Part shown: in pieces, positions 52,662 to 62,015 of the stretch
How positions within the stretch are numbered: the first letter of the stretch is position 1
Layout: each line of letters begins with the position of its first letter
DNA from: Streptomyces qaidamensis
GTDB lineage: Bacteria > Actinomycetota > Actinomycetes > Streptomycetales > Streptomycetaceae
Direction of reading: 5' to 3'
Assembly (NCBI RefSeq): GCF_001611795.1
Contig: NZ_CP015098.1
Span: 9,019,373 to 9,083,372, forward strand
Length of the DNA: 64,000 bases
Position numbers and translations under genes: made by a program
The notes under the pieces: model-generated
Database searches by the model: none
Seen by the model: the letters and a program-made list of their open reading frames with translations, nothing else
What the model was told of the DNA's origin: nothing

Positions 52662-53657
52662 ATGATCGCGCTTATGGACCCTGAGGTGGGCACCGAGACC
52701 CCTGCCCCGGGCACACCCACTCACTACCCCGCCACCTCGAAGAGCGGTAGCGGGGGCATCGGTAGCCGCAGGTCTGTCCGTCGCCCCGTCACCGCGAAGC
52801 ACGGTCCGGGCGCCGGCACCCGCAGGTCTGTCCGCCACGCCACCACCGCGAAGCACACTCCGGGCGTCGGGGGCCGCAGGCCTGTCCGTCATCCCGCCGC
52901 GGCGAAGAACGGCCCGGGTGCTGGCAACCGCCGATCTGTCCACCGTCTGTCCACGCTGAAGGGCTCCGGCCCGGGCGTGGGTTCCCGCAGGTCGGTCCGC
53001 CGTCCCGCGACGTTGAAGGGTAGTGGAGGCGGCATTGGCAGCCGCTGCAACGGCACTCCTGGCATCGGTACCCGAAGGCCCGTGTACAGCTCCGTCACCT
53101 TGAAGGTCGGCTCGGGCGTCGGGGGCCGCAGGTCTGTCCGTCATCCCGCCGTGGCGAAGAACGGCCCGAGTGTCGGCGGGCGGTGCAAAGGCACTCCTGG
53201 CGTCGGTTCACGTACGGCCGCCCGCCGCCCCACCGTTCTGAAGGGCGGCGGCCCGGGCATCGGCACCCGACGATCTGTCCGCCATGCCGCCGCGGCGAAG
53301 GGCGGCCCGAGTGTCGGCGGCCGCAGTGCTGTCCGTCGCCCTACCACGTTGAAGACGGGCGGTCCGAGCATCGGCACCCGCAGGTCTGTTCGTCGTCCCC
53401 CCACTGCGAAGACCGGCCCGGGCGTTGGCACCCGCAGGGTGGTTCGTCATCCGGCCACGTTGAAGGGCGGCCCCGGCGCTGGTAACCGCAGGTCTGTCCT
53501 CGGCCCCGCCACCGCGAAGGCTGGCGGCCCGGGCGTCGGGTCCCGCCGGTCTGTCCGCTATCCCGCCGCACCGCAGGGCGGCATCAGTATCAGGGGCGGG
53601 GTCTGCATTGGTGATCGGTCTCGCAGGTCCCTACCTGTGGGTCCGAACGGTATCTAG
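52662..53657 (+). CDS. Repetitive Arg/Gly-rich polypeptide D (cassette II)
   Basis: The 331-residue protein is intact. It has the leader MIALMDPEVGTETPAPGTPT, then about 16 repeats averaging 18 residues on the pattern PG[VIA]G[TSGN]RRSVR[RH]PAT[AL]KGG, a few short Cys units (GGRCKGTPG, SRCNGTPG) and the terminal YPAAPQGGISI...PVGPNGI shared with polypeptide C. It is highly basic, with no predicted helix membrane or known domain. Leader, repeat and end are preserved while unit number varies between paralogues, as in multi-core peptide precursors. The alternative is a DNA- or RNA-binding or cell-wall polycation. It is followed 43 bp later by a GNAT gene. Confidence 0.7.
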   Translation: MIALMDPEVGTETPAPGTPTHYPATSKSGSGGIGSRRSVRRPVTAKHGPGAGTRRSVRHATTAKHTPGVGGRRPVRHPAAAKNGPGAGNRRSVHRLSTLKGSGPGVGSRRSVRRPATLKGSGGGIGSRCNGTPGIGTRRPVYSSVTLKVGSGVGGRRSVRHPAVAKNGPSVGGRCKGTPGVGSRTAARRPTVLKGGGPGIGTRRSVRHAAAAKGGPSVGGRSAVRRPTTLKTGGPSIGTRRSVRRPPTAKTGPGVGTRRVVRHPATLKGGPGAGNRRSVLGPATAKAGGPGVGSRRSVRYPAAPQGGISIRGGVCIGDRSRRSLPVGPNGI

Positions 53658-53700
53658 GCGACGCCGGCTTCGGTTGGTGGCAGGAGACGGGAGGAAGCGG

Positions 53701-54279
53701 ATGGAGTGTCCGCCGGTCACGGTGGAACGGTGGGAGGGGCTGGAGTGCGCAGCGCAGCTCGATGTCGTGCTCCCGATGTACAAGGAGATCTGGGTCGAAC
53801 CGCCGTACTGCGAAGGCGTGAAGGAGATCGCCGAGTTCCTGGACCGCTTCGCGCAGGAGGTCTTCCTTCCCCGTGCCCGCCTCGTCATCACCCGCTGCGG
53901 TGACGTGCCGATCGGCTACGCCTTCGGATACCCTCTCCCGCCCGACACCGGTTGGTGGAAGGCGATGGATGAGGAGACGACGCCGGAGTTCACGGCCGAG
54001 ACAGGCGAACGCACCCTGGGCATTGTCGAACTCGCGGTCCGCACCAAGTGGCGGCGGCAGGGGATAGCGGCTCTGATGCATGCCCATCTGCTGGAGGGCC
54101 TGGGAGTTGAGCGGGTCACGCTGGCGATGCGGCCGGAGGCGGAAGCGGCGCCGGCGCACGCCGCCTACGCCGCGTGGGGCTACCGCCAGGTCGGTCACTG
54201 GCGGCCGGCCGAGGAGGAGGCCGTCTCCCACATCATGCTGCTGACTCTCCCGGTCGCCGTCCCACGGGCCGACCGGTGA
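53701..54279 (+). CDS. GNAT family N-acetyltransferase (cassette II)
   Basis: The 192-residue enzyme transfers acetyl from acetyl-CoA to an amine. The fold is seen in VVLPMYKEIWVEPPYCEGVK, LVITRCGDVPIGYAFGYPLP, the motif A strand-loop VELAVRTKWRRQGIAALMHA (RRQGIA binds the pyrophosphate), and HAAYAAWGYRQVGHWRPAEE. GGGAGG precedes ATG 53701. The same gene follows the first repeat cassette, so it probably acts on the repetitive polypeptides (their Lys or N-terminus) or protects against them. Confidence 0.88.
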   Translation: MECPPVTVERWEGLECAAQLDVVLPMYKEIWVEPPYCEGVKEIAEFLDRFAQEVFLPRARLVITRCGDVPIGYAFGYPLPPDTGWWKAMDEETTPEFTAETGERTLGIVELAVRTKWRRQGIAALMHAHLLEGLGVERVTLAMRPEAEAAPAHAAYAAWGYRQVGHWRPAEEEAVSHIMLLTLPVAVPRADR

Positions 54280-54469
54280 CCGGGAAGACGGCCGTAGCCG
54301 TCCGCGGACAGGGATGGCAGTGCGCTGAGGAGGCCAAGGAAGGGGGACAGTCCACGTGGCAGCGCATTCCAGTTGGGGCAGGTGCGTACGGGTGGCAGAT
54401 GGCGGGCGGTGGGCACCGGTGCGGTCGCCGCGCCCCTGACACCATCCTGAGAACCGTGCGGGCCGGCTG

Positions 54470-55789
54470 ATGAGCAGGGCGAGCATGAGAGGGATCCGCC
54501 GTCGGGGGAGTGCGGGGGACGCGCCGTCGCGGGTGGGGCTGTTGCGGGAGCGGGGGTTCCGGCTGTACTGGGGTGCGCAGAGCGTCTCGCTGGTCGGGGA
54601 CGAGATCAACATCTTGGCTATCCCGCTGGCCGCCGTGCTGTTGCTGGACGCGGGTGCGGCCGAGATGGGCTGGCTGACGGCGGTGGCCCTGCTGCCGTCG
54701 TTGCTGCTGTCGATCCCTGGCGGGGCATGGGCGGACCGGCAGGCCAACCGGCGCCAGGCGATGATCGTCGCCGACTTCGGGCGGTTCGCCGCGGTGGCCT
54801 CGATACCGCTGGCGTATGCGTGCGGGGCGCTGACGATGGCTCACCTGTTCGTGACGGAGTTCGTCGTCGGGGCGCTGACCGTGTTGTTCCGGGTCTGCAA
54901 TCACCACGTGTACGCCTCTGTGGTCGCTGCGGAGCGGTATGTGGACGGCAACGCGCTGCTCTCCGGGAGCAGGTCGGCGGCCGCAGTCGCCGGACCGAGC
55001 ACCGGTGGCGCGTTGGTACAGGTACTGTCGGCGCCGTTCGCACTGCTGGTGGACGCCCTGACCTATTTGGTGTCGGCGGTGTGCCTGAGAAGCATCAGGG
55101 CACGGGAGGCGCCGCCCGCACCACGTGAGGCAAGCGGGCTGGCGGCCGGACTGCGCTGGGTGACAGCGAACCGCACCCCGGGCCTGCTGCTGGCCGGGGT
55201 GTCCATGCTGAGCCTTTGCCACACCTTCCTGATGACCCTGTTCGTGTTGTACGGAGCCACCGAACTGGGCCTGTCAGCCGGGGCGTTGGGCGCGGTGATG
55301 GCCGCGTTCGGGCTCGGTGGGCTGGCCGGTGCCTACGCCGCGCCGCGTGTGGTGAGGCGGATCGGCCTCGGCCCGGCCATCGTGGCCGGCTTCCTGTGGT
55401 TCAGCCTCCCCCTGCTGCTGGTGCCACTGGCCGAAGGCCCGGGGCCGTTGGTCATCGCTGCGCTGATCGCTGCGCAACTCGGCGCCGGCTGCGGGGTCGC
55501 GGTCATGGACATCGCGGCCAACAGCTATCTGATCGCCGTCATCCCGCCCACGCTGCGCTCCCGCGTGATGGGCGTGGTCCAGACCGCCAACTTCGGGGTG
55601 CGCCCGATCGGCGCGGTGCTGGCCGGCACGCTGGGCACCGCGCTCGGCCTGCGGCCCACCCTGTGGATCGGCACAGCGGGCGCCGTGCTCAGCGTGCTGT
55701 GGGTCGCTGCATCCGGGCTGCCACGCATCCGGGAACTGCCCGAAAACGCCGAGCAACGTAGAGAAGAGCATGAAGAAGCGGGGGTTTGA
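54470..55789 (+). CDS. MFS transporter
   Basis: The 439-residue protein has about twelve helices and MFS motif A in GGAWADRQANRRQAMIVADF. Other landmarks are FRLYWGAQSVSLVGDEINIL at the start and RSRVMGVVQTANFGVRPIGA near helix 10, as in the MFS_3 group of exporters. ATG 54470 is used; ATG 54485 with a closer GCAGGG site is possible. It follows GNAT by 190 bp on the same strand, so it could export a product of the cassette, though linkage is unproven. Confidence 0.86.
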   Translation: MSRASMRGIRRRGSAGDAPSRVGLLRERGFRLYWGAQSVSLVGDEINILAIPLAAVLLLDAGAAEMGWLTAVALLPSLLLSIPGGAWADRQANRRQAMIVADFGRFAAVASIPLAYACGALTMAHLFVTEFVVGALTVLFRVCNHHVYASVVAAERYVDGNALLSGSRSAAAVAGPSTGGALVQVLSAPFALLVDALTYLVSAVCLRSIRAREAPPAPREASGLAAGLRWVTANRTPGLLLAGVSMLSLCHTFLMTLFVLYGATELGLSAGALGAVMAAFGLGGLAGAYAAPRVVRRIGLGPAIVAGFLWFSLPLLLVPLAEGPGPLVIAALIAAQLGAGCGVAVMDIAANSYLIAVIPPTLRSRVMGVVQTANFGVRPIGAVLAGTLGTALGLRPTLWIGTAGAVLSVLWVAASGLPRIRELPENAEQRREEHEEAGV

Positions 55790-56028
55790 CCACCCGCACG
55801 GTGCCAGTCGGAAAGGTCCAGAGAGCGGCTACCGAGAGCCGGTACGGGCCGCTGACGAGCTGGTGGTCCAGGGCCAGCAGGTTCTTGTCCTCGGGGTGCG
55901 GATCTTCTGTCGCCTGGCCCTCTTGCGGTGTAGATCGGGCGCCAGAACAACCGTATGCCCGGCCGTGAAAGATCAGTTGAAGGATACGAATTAGCTCCTG
56001 TGGCCAGGTGCTGAGGTTCGCCGCCCCA

Positions 56029-57813
56029 TCAGGGCCAGCCCTGCAACACGCACAGACTTGACACGGAATCGAGCTGGAACAGCCCGACCGTGTCGCTGCG
56101 CCGGATGAGGTCGAAGGCAGGCGGGTCGTCGAGGGAAACGTGGTCGGGGTTGTCGAGATCGAGCAGGCGTCCCGTGGTGCGGTGGATCTCGGCGACAGCG
56201 TGCGCCATCGCGGACTGCATCCGCACGCCGAGGACGTCGAGCTTCAGCAGGCCGAAGTCTTCGACGTCCTCCTTGTCGGCCTGCACCATCGGGTATCCGG
56301 CCGGGGTGGGCTGTACCGGCAGCCGGTCCAGCAGCGCCGCGTTCGAAAGGATCACTCCGCAGGGGTGCATGGCGTAGCCGCGGGGAGCGCGTCCAGGCCT
56401 TCGGCGAGCTCCCACAGCGGTCCGAACTTTGCTGCCTGAGTGGCGAGTTGCCGCAGCTCCGGCAGCTCGGCCAGGGCACTGCGGATATCCCGGGCCCGGA
56501 TGTGCGGAAAACTCTTCGCGATCTCCCCGATGACCTGCGGCGGAATCCCCAGGGCGAGGCCGGTATCGCGCAAGGCGTGACGCGCCCGGTAGGTCTCGGG
56601 CATGCCGGTGACCGCGGTCCGCTCCCGCCCGAACCTCTCGACGATCGCGTCGTACACCTCCAGCCGACGCTCGGACTCCACATCGAGGTCGATGTCCGGC
56701 AACGAGGTGCGCCGCTCGCTGAGGAAGCGCTCGAACAGCAGCCGGTGCTCGAGAGGGTTGGCCGTGGCGACGAACAGCGCGTGGTTGACCATCGAGCCGG
56801 CGCCGGAGCCACCCGGATCCCCAAGGCCCGGGTGTCGGCGACCACCTCATAGCCCAACCGGCCAATGACCTCCAGCTCATAGTGCAGCTGCCGTACGGCG
56901 CGTTCGTCCGTGTCCAAGCCCCGGGCCACCAAGCCCGCCTCACAGCGCTGCCTCAGCAGCCGCATCGCCGAACCGCGCTCGGGGCCGGCGCCGACGACGG
57001 CAGGTGCGGGGAAGTGGGGACGCCCGAGCCCGAGATCGACCGGGTGAGGGTGCACGACTGGCCTGTGGTCTCGGTCTCGGCCAGCAGGCGGACCGCCCGG
57101 GCGGAGTCGTTGCCGACGGCCTGGGCGATACGGTCGGCGGCCGCCGCCATGGTGGCTGGACCCTTCAGCCAGCGTTCGCCGCCGTCCAGGTGCCGCCGGT
57201 CCACGGGCCGAAGCAGCCGGGCCGCGTCGAGCACGTCGGCCAGCCGGTGCTGGTGGGGGTCGGCGTAGCGGACCGCGTTCGTCAGCACCGTACGGACGCC
57301 GAGCTGGTCGGCCAGGCCCACGGTGCGCGCGGTCAGCCGCAGCGAGCCCGCCCCGGTGCCCTGCCGCCCCAGGTACACGGCTTCCAGCCGCAGATGCTCT
57401 CCGGCGAGATCCCGCCACGGCGCGAGCAACTGCTCGGCGACGTCGGGGCAGCCGGCGGACAGGGCCCGTACCGGTTCGGAAGCCGGGCCGAGCAGCACCA
57501 CCAGGTCCCGGTCGGCATACGCGCGCAGGGTGGGCCAGGACACGACCGGCGCTGCGCCGTCGGCCTCGGCTTGCGCGGCGGACACCAGGCGGCACAGGCG
57601 AGCCCACCCGCCCGCGTTCTGCGTGAGCAGGGTGATCCGTAGCGGAGGCTCGATCACATGCGTGCCGCCGCGCACGGGCGTACGCGGCCGACCGGCCAGG
57701 GCTGGCGAGGTGAGCGGCGAGACGGCGACGTCGACGCCGAACACAGGGCGAATTCCGGCGGCCGCGGCGGTAGTGGCGAAGCGAACCGTGCCCGCGACGG
57801 TATCCCGGTCTGT
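56029..57813 (-). pseudogene. DnaE2-like error-prone DNA polymerase III alpha, truncated at both ends
   Basis: The front (57813-56950) reads LTDRDTVAGTVRFATTAAAA then GIRPVFGVDVAVSPLTSPAL, from the PHP domain, and later LADVLDAARLLRPVDRRHLD. A frame change near 56950 leads to LPDIDLDVESERRLEVYDAI (the catalytic PDxDxD region), and another near 56370 to AMHPCGVILSNAALLDRLPV and EDVEDFGLLKLDVLGVRMQS, ending GLFQLDS. The N-terminal PHP start is removed at the IS5 element and everything after FQLDS is missing. Not functional. Confidence 0.82.
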
Positions 57814-57815
57814 TA

Positions 57816-58700
57816 GAGGTCCTAACAAAGGCGTTGGACGTGGCGGTGGGTGATCAGGCAGGTGGCGAGGCCGAGGAAGGCTTCGTGGATGTCGTCGCGT
57901 CGTTCCCAGCGGATGCGCAGGCGGCGAAAGCCGTGCAGCCAGGAGATCGTGCGCTCGACGACGTAGCGGAAGATGCCGAGGCCGGAGCCGTGTGGCTGGC
58001 CCCGTTCGGCGATGACCGGGCGGATGCCGCGGGCCCAGAGCAGGCGGCGGTATTTGTCGTGGTCGTAGCCGCGGTCGGCCAGAAGCGCGTCGGGTCGGTG
58101 TCTGGGGCGGCCGACGACGCCGGCCACGGCCGGAACCTTGTCCAGCAGGGGCAGCAGCTGGGTGATGTCGTTGCGGTTTCCGCCGGTCAGGGACGCCGCG
58201 AGCGGGATGCCCTGTCCGTCGGCAAGGACGTGGTGCTTGCTGCCCGGCCGTGCGCGGTCGACCGGGCTGGGACCGCTTTTGGGCCTCTGCGGGCCGCCCG
58301 GACATGCGAGGAGTCGATCACCGCCCGGGACCAGTCCAGCTTCTTCGCCGCCCGCAGCTTCTTCAGGAGCACGAGATGCAGTTCGTCCCACACGCCGGCT
58401 TCGTTCCACGCGGCCAGCCGCCGCCAGCACGTCATGCCGGAACCGAAGCCCAGCTCCTGCGGCAGGTACTCCCACTGGATACCGGTGTGCAGCACGAACA
58501 GGATCCCGCACAACGCCTGCCGGTCCGGCACCCGCGGCCGGCCCTCCACCAACTTCGGTCCCGGCTCGGGCAACAACGGCTCGATCAGCGACCACAGTTC
58601 ATCCGACACGATCCACGGCCGCGACTGTCGCTTTCCCACGACCAGACCAACGACCACCCCAGCCGAAAGTCACTTGATCAACAACTTCTGTTAGGACCTC
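57816..58700 (-). mobile_element. IS5-type (IS427-like) element, 885 bp
   Basis: The ends are perfect 12-bp inverted repeats (GAGGTCCTAACA and its complement) flanked by TA on both sides (57814-57815 and 58701-58702), as expected of this group, which targets TA. One transposase gene in two frames fills the element. The flanking genes, dnaE-like and MFS, each lack their 5' ends, so a deletion occurred at or with the insertion. Confidence 0.92.
57822..58657 (-). CDS. IS5 family transposase, two frames
   Basis: The first frame (58657-58187) has the HTH-like part (WIVSDELWSLIEPLLPEPGP, RQALCGILFVLHTGIQWEYL) and the first catalytic Asp (RAVIDSSHVRAARRG). At the AAAAG in the GPKA region a -1 shift leads to the second frame (PVDRARPGSKHHVLADGQGI, ALLADRGYDHDKYRRLL with the second Asp, and YVVERTISWLHGFRRLRIRW with the Glu). 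Programmed frameshifting at this site is usual in IS427-like elements, so the gene is probably intact and the element may be active. Confidence 0.87.
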
Positions 58701-58702
58701 TA

Positions 58703-59296
58703 AAGGCCACCTTCGCGCGCACGTCCTGGCACCACCGCCCCCTGCGCGGCGCCAGCCAGGCCGGGCTGATCACCAACCTCAACGACGGTCTCACCTGGGG
58801 CGTCTTCCCCCTGCTCTTCACCGACCACGGCCTCGGACTCGCCGCCGTCGGCCTGATCAAGGGCCTCTACCCGATCCTGTGGGGGCTCGGGCAGATCCCC
58901 ACCGGCCACCTCGTCGACCGCATCGGCCGCAAGCCCCTGATCGCCTACGGCATGCTCGTCCAGGCCGTCGGCTTCGTCCTCGCCCTCGCCCTGCTGGACC
59001 GGCCGCTGTTCGCGGGCGTCCTGTCCGCGGTCTTCCCGGGCCTGGGCACCGCCATGGTCTACCCGGCCCTCATCGCGTCCATCTCCGACCACGCCCACCC
59101 CGCCTGACGGGCCAACGCCCTGGGCACCTACCGGTTCTGGCGGGACATCGGCTACGCCGTCGGCGCCCTCGTCGCCGGTATCCTCGCCGACGCCCTCGAC
59201 CTGAACGCCACCGTCATCGCCGCCGCCGTCCTCACCGCCGCCTCGGGACTCCTGGCAGCCCGCTGGATCACCGAGCACCGGCCCGACGCCCAGTGA
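58703..59296 (+). pseudogene. MFS transporter, 5' end lost and internal stop
   Basis: The frame opens without a start at the IS5 border (LITNLNDGLTWGVFPLLFTD), keeps MFS motif A (GHLVDRIGRKPLIAYGMLVQ) and reaches an in-frame TGA at 59105-59107 (PA, stop, RANALGTYRFWRDI; probably Trp to stop). It then runs to the true end at 59296 (SGLLAARWITEHRPDAQ). The region 59297-59478 holds no gene. Confidence 0.82.
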
Positions 59297-59478
59297 ACGA
59301 CCGCCTGCCCCGGCCGCTGCCGGGGCAGGTCATGGCGGCCCGCATCTGGGGCGTCCATCGCGCCATGGCCAGCACCGCTCGGCCCTCCGCCCAGCACTGC
59401 GAGCCTGACTGCCCTCGACAGCTGTCTTGGACGCTATAAACTGCTGACTGCCCGGCGGAGCTCTGGGATCATCGGCTG

Positions 59479-60381
59479 ATGGCCAACAGCAGGGATCGCT
59501 CGGCACTTCGGCAGCTGCTGGACGTCGTCGTCTCGCGCCACCTCAGCGGGAACACGCACGCCACCATCAACGCAGCGTTCGCGGAGCTGGCCATGCCGGA
59601 GATCCCCAAGGAGGAGGGATCGCTGCGTGAACGGATCGAACGCAGCTACGCCCAGGTCTCCGACAACGACCTCCCCCACGTCGCGCAACGCATCCTGGCT
59701 CGTGGGAGTCTCACCGCTGCGACTCGCAACGGGATACAAGATCTACTTTGGGCGGAGTCGTCACCCCCGGCGATACCCAAGAGGGTCCGACGCGAACTGG
59801 CCCGAGCCTTGGACCTGGCGGACATGGCACGCCACGAAGCACGCTTCATGAAGCTGCTGGAGCGCTTCTGGGTACTCGACCGCGAAGAATCCCTCGCTGA
59901 CCTGCTACTTCCCAGCAACAATCGCCCGCCTGGGCTGAGACAGCACATCCAGCAACACGTCTTCCGCAACCCGGAGGACTGGTCGACCGAGGACCTCTTC
60001 GAACGCCTCGGGGCCTTCGAAGCCGGCGACGCGCGATTCGCCCGCTTCCTCGCATCGGCCGTCTCCGCCGACGTGCTCCTCGACGAGCCCGCCCAACGTC
60101 ACCTGGTGGCACAGATCAACGAGCAGATCCGCAGCGCGGGAGTCGAGCTGCGTGAGACCGGGGCCGACGGCGGCTACCCGCGCTTCACCCTGGTCTCCAC
60201 CCGGCTCGCCGACAACCGACGGCCGAAGAACGTCATCTTCGCCTCACTCACCAAGCCGGACATCCGATTCCTCTCCGCAGTGGACAACGACATCGAGATC
60301 GTCGGTGACCCCGGCAACGTCCTCGTCTACGACCGCGAGATCACAGGCGACGGCATCCGCTGGCGAGACCTCCAAACCTAG
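59479..60381 (+). CDS. AbiJ-like abortive infection protein (AbiJ-NTD3 type)
   Basis: The 300-residue cytosolic protein has an N-terminal helical domain resembling AbiJ_NTD3: LLDVVVSRHLSGNTHATINA, YAQVSDNDLPHVAQRILARG and GIQDLLWAESSPPAIPKRVR. The central part (FRNPEDWSTEDLFERLGAFE) and a beta-rich end (RRPKNVIFASLTKPDIRFLS, DIEIVGDPGNVLVYDREITG, GIRWRDLQT) follow. Its stop TAG overlaps the GTG of the nuclease gene by one base. In related proteins, as I recall them, this part and the nuclease are one chain, so a lesion at 60380 may have split it. Likely phage defence. Confidence 0.75.
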   Translation: MANSRDRSALRQLLDVVVSRHLSGNTHATINAAFAELAMPEIPKEEGSLRERIERSYAQVSDNDLPHVAQRILARGSLTAATRNGIQDLLWAESSPPAIPKRVRRELARALDLADMARHEARFMKLLERFWVLDREESLADLLLPSNNRPPGLRQHIQQHVFRNPEDWSTEDLFERLGAFEAGDARFARFLASAVSADVLLDEPAQRHLVAQINEQIRSAGVELRETGADGGYPRFTLVSTRLADNRRPKNVIFASLTKPDIRFLSAVDNDIEIVGDPGNVLVYDREITGDGIRWRDLQT

Positions 60382-60881
60382 TGGCAGGACACCCACTCGC
60401 AGACGAGGCCGAAGCCAAGAAGACCCTCTACCACCGGCTCCGCCGCAGTCTGCCCGGCAACTCACCCGGGCAGCGCAACGTCTTCGAGCTCTACCACCAC
60501 ATCCTCGGCTCTGCCGTCTATGACCTCCCGGCGCTCCTACCCGAGGTGTGGCTCCACTGGGACCACAAGACAGTCCGCGAGCGGGGCCCTGAAGCGCTGC
60601 TGCGCTCCCGCATGGACTTCCTGCTCCTACTGCCCCACGGCCAGCGCGTCGTTCTTGAGGTCGACGGGTCCCAGCATTACACCCGCGACGACGGTCAGGT
60701 ACCCGACAGCTACAAGTACGCGGAGCTGGTGGCTGGGGACCGCGAACTCGAGCTCAGAGGCTACGAGGTCTTCCGGTTCGGCCACGACGAACTCAGGGAC
60801 GCGGAACGTGCCAGGCTCCTGCTCCAGGAGTTCCTGCCGGCCCTCTTCCAACGTTTCGAAGTGAACGGCCGCACCAGCTGA
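60381..60881 (+). CDS. PD-(D/E)XK-like nuclease, AbiJ partner
   Basis: The 166-residue protein has the nuclease core RMDFLLLLPHGQRVVLEVDG (Asp, then ExD in place of ExK) followed by SQHYTRDD, YKYAELVAGDRELELRGYEV and FRFGHDEL, the order of restriction-endonuclease-like enzymes (DUF559/VSR type). The start is the GTG overlapping the AbiJ-like gene's stop, so the two are coupled. It would be the toxic or DNA-cutting part of the pair, kept in check by the AbiJ-like part. Confidence 0.75.
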   Translation: MAGHPLADEAEAKKTLYHRLRRSLPGNSPGQRNVFELYHHILGSAVYDLPALLPEVWLHWDHKTVRERGPEALLRSRMDFLLLLPHGQRVVLEVDGSQHYTRDDGQVPDSYKYAELVAGDRELELRGYEVFRFGHDELRDAERARLLLQEFLPALFQRFEVNGRTS

Positions 60882-61466
60882 TACCGGAGGCTGGGGCACG
60901 GGCCGGATGAGCACGGGTACCTATCCGGCCCCCCAGCCGTGAAGGCTGAACTCGCACGATCACCGCCGAAGACAGGGAAATGGCGTCCGGGTTCGGCGTA
61001 CTCCGGCTCCGGGATTTCGGGAACCCGCGCGCTTCGCGCAGGCCGGGACGGAATAGCTCGGTGCGCAAGTCGGGGACGAAGGCGTCCAAGACGACGCGTG
61101 GAAGCGCCGGCGCTGGGCGGGGGTGAGGTGCTGGAGGTCGGTGGTGAAGCGGGGGAGTGTCTCGTCCGTGGGCACGGTGTCCTCCGGGCAGCACGACGAA
61201 GCCCCCGGCGGTTGCCGGGGGCTGATAGGCGGTCGTCTTTTGGCGGTGCTCGTTCCTTGGCGCGTGGTGATGCTCAGTGGTGCTTGTTGGTGTCGTTCGG
61301 GTTGGGGTGTGAGGGCTGCCGGAGAGCGATGACATTCGCGTCCGGCCTGGGGTCGCTTCCCGTCCGGCGGGCACCTGAGAAGAAAGTTCGGCTGCTGCTC
61401 CCGCCTGGCGGGACGTACTGCTGACCGGCCTTTTCTTGCAGGTCAGAGCCGTGTGGCGTGGTCTGC
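60882..61466. other. Intergenic region before the relaxase remnant
   Basis: No gene is seen. It contains the hairpin at 61200-61223. Confidence 0.5.
61200..61223. terminator. Hairpin, GC-rich 10-bp stem
   Basis: AGCCCCCGGC and its complement surround a 4-base loop (GGTT). A short T-run (61237-61241) follows on the plus strand. It may be a terminator for the AbiJ-nuclease operon or an attenuator hairpin. Confidence 0.6.
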
Positions 61467-62013
61467 ATGACAGTGGATATCAGGGTGATCCGGGCCGGTC
61501 AGATGTACCGCTACTACCTGCGCGAGACCGTTGTCGGCGATGGCCGCCGCCCGGCCCGCACGTCGCTGCGCACAGCTCAGGAGCAAGCCGGTGTCCCGGC
61601 CGGGCGATGGATGGGCCGGGACTTGCCGCGCTCGGTCTGACGTCGGGTGAGGAGGTCACCGAGGCGCAGCTGCGGAACCTGTTCGACGAGCGGGGCCGGC
61701 ACCCGTACGCGGACCGGATCGAGGCCGACCTGCTCGCCAAGGGCGCGTCGGCGAAGAAGGCGTTCAAGGCCGGTGCCCTCGGACGGCGGGTGACGGTCAC
61801 GGGCGTCGACTTCGTCTCCCGGCCGCAGCCGACGATCTACCTGTTGTGGGCGTTGGGGGATGAGGAGACCCGGCGGGTGATCGAGGCCGCGCACGAGCGT
61901 GCGATCGAGCGGGTGCTGGAGTGGATCGAGGACGAGGTGGCGGTGATCCGGTACGGCAAGGACGGCATCTACCGGGTGCGGCCGCCCGGCGGTCTGGTCG
62001 CCGCGCGCTTCCG
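61467..62013 (+). pseudogene. MobF-type relaxase, N-terminal fragment
   Basis: From ATG 61467 it reads TVDIRVIRAGQMYRYYLRET with the relaxase N-terminal Tyr pair and AGVPAGRWMGR. One lost G near 61618 shifts the frame, and it continues LAALGLTSGEEVTEAQLRNL, AFKAGALGRRVTVTGVDFVS, LWALGDEETRRVIEAAHERA and VAVIRYGKDGIYRVRPPGGL, then stops being relaxase at about 62013. The helicase part is absent. It marks a former conjugative plasmid or ICE. Confidence 0.82.
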
Positions 62014-62015
62014 CA

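Noticed and set aside
48893..53657. CRISPR-like spacing of repeats
   Set aside because: The repeats are contiguous, coding, imperfect and without unique spacers or cas genes.
55770..55994. Short plus-strand open frame after the MFS gene
   Set aside because: No ribosome site, no recognisable protein features; probably 3' flanking sequence.
57834..58694. Plus-strand frame of 286 codons opposite the IS5 transposase
   Set aside because: The DDE transposase on the other strand explains the sequence.
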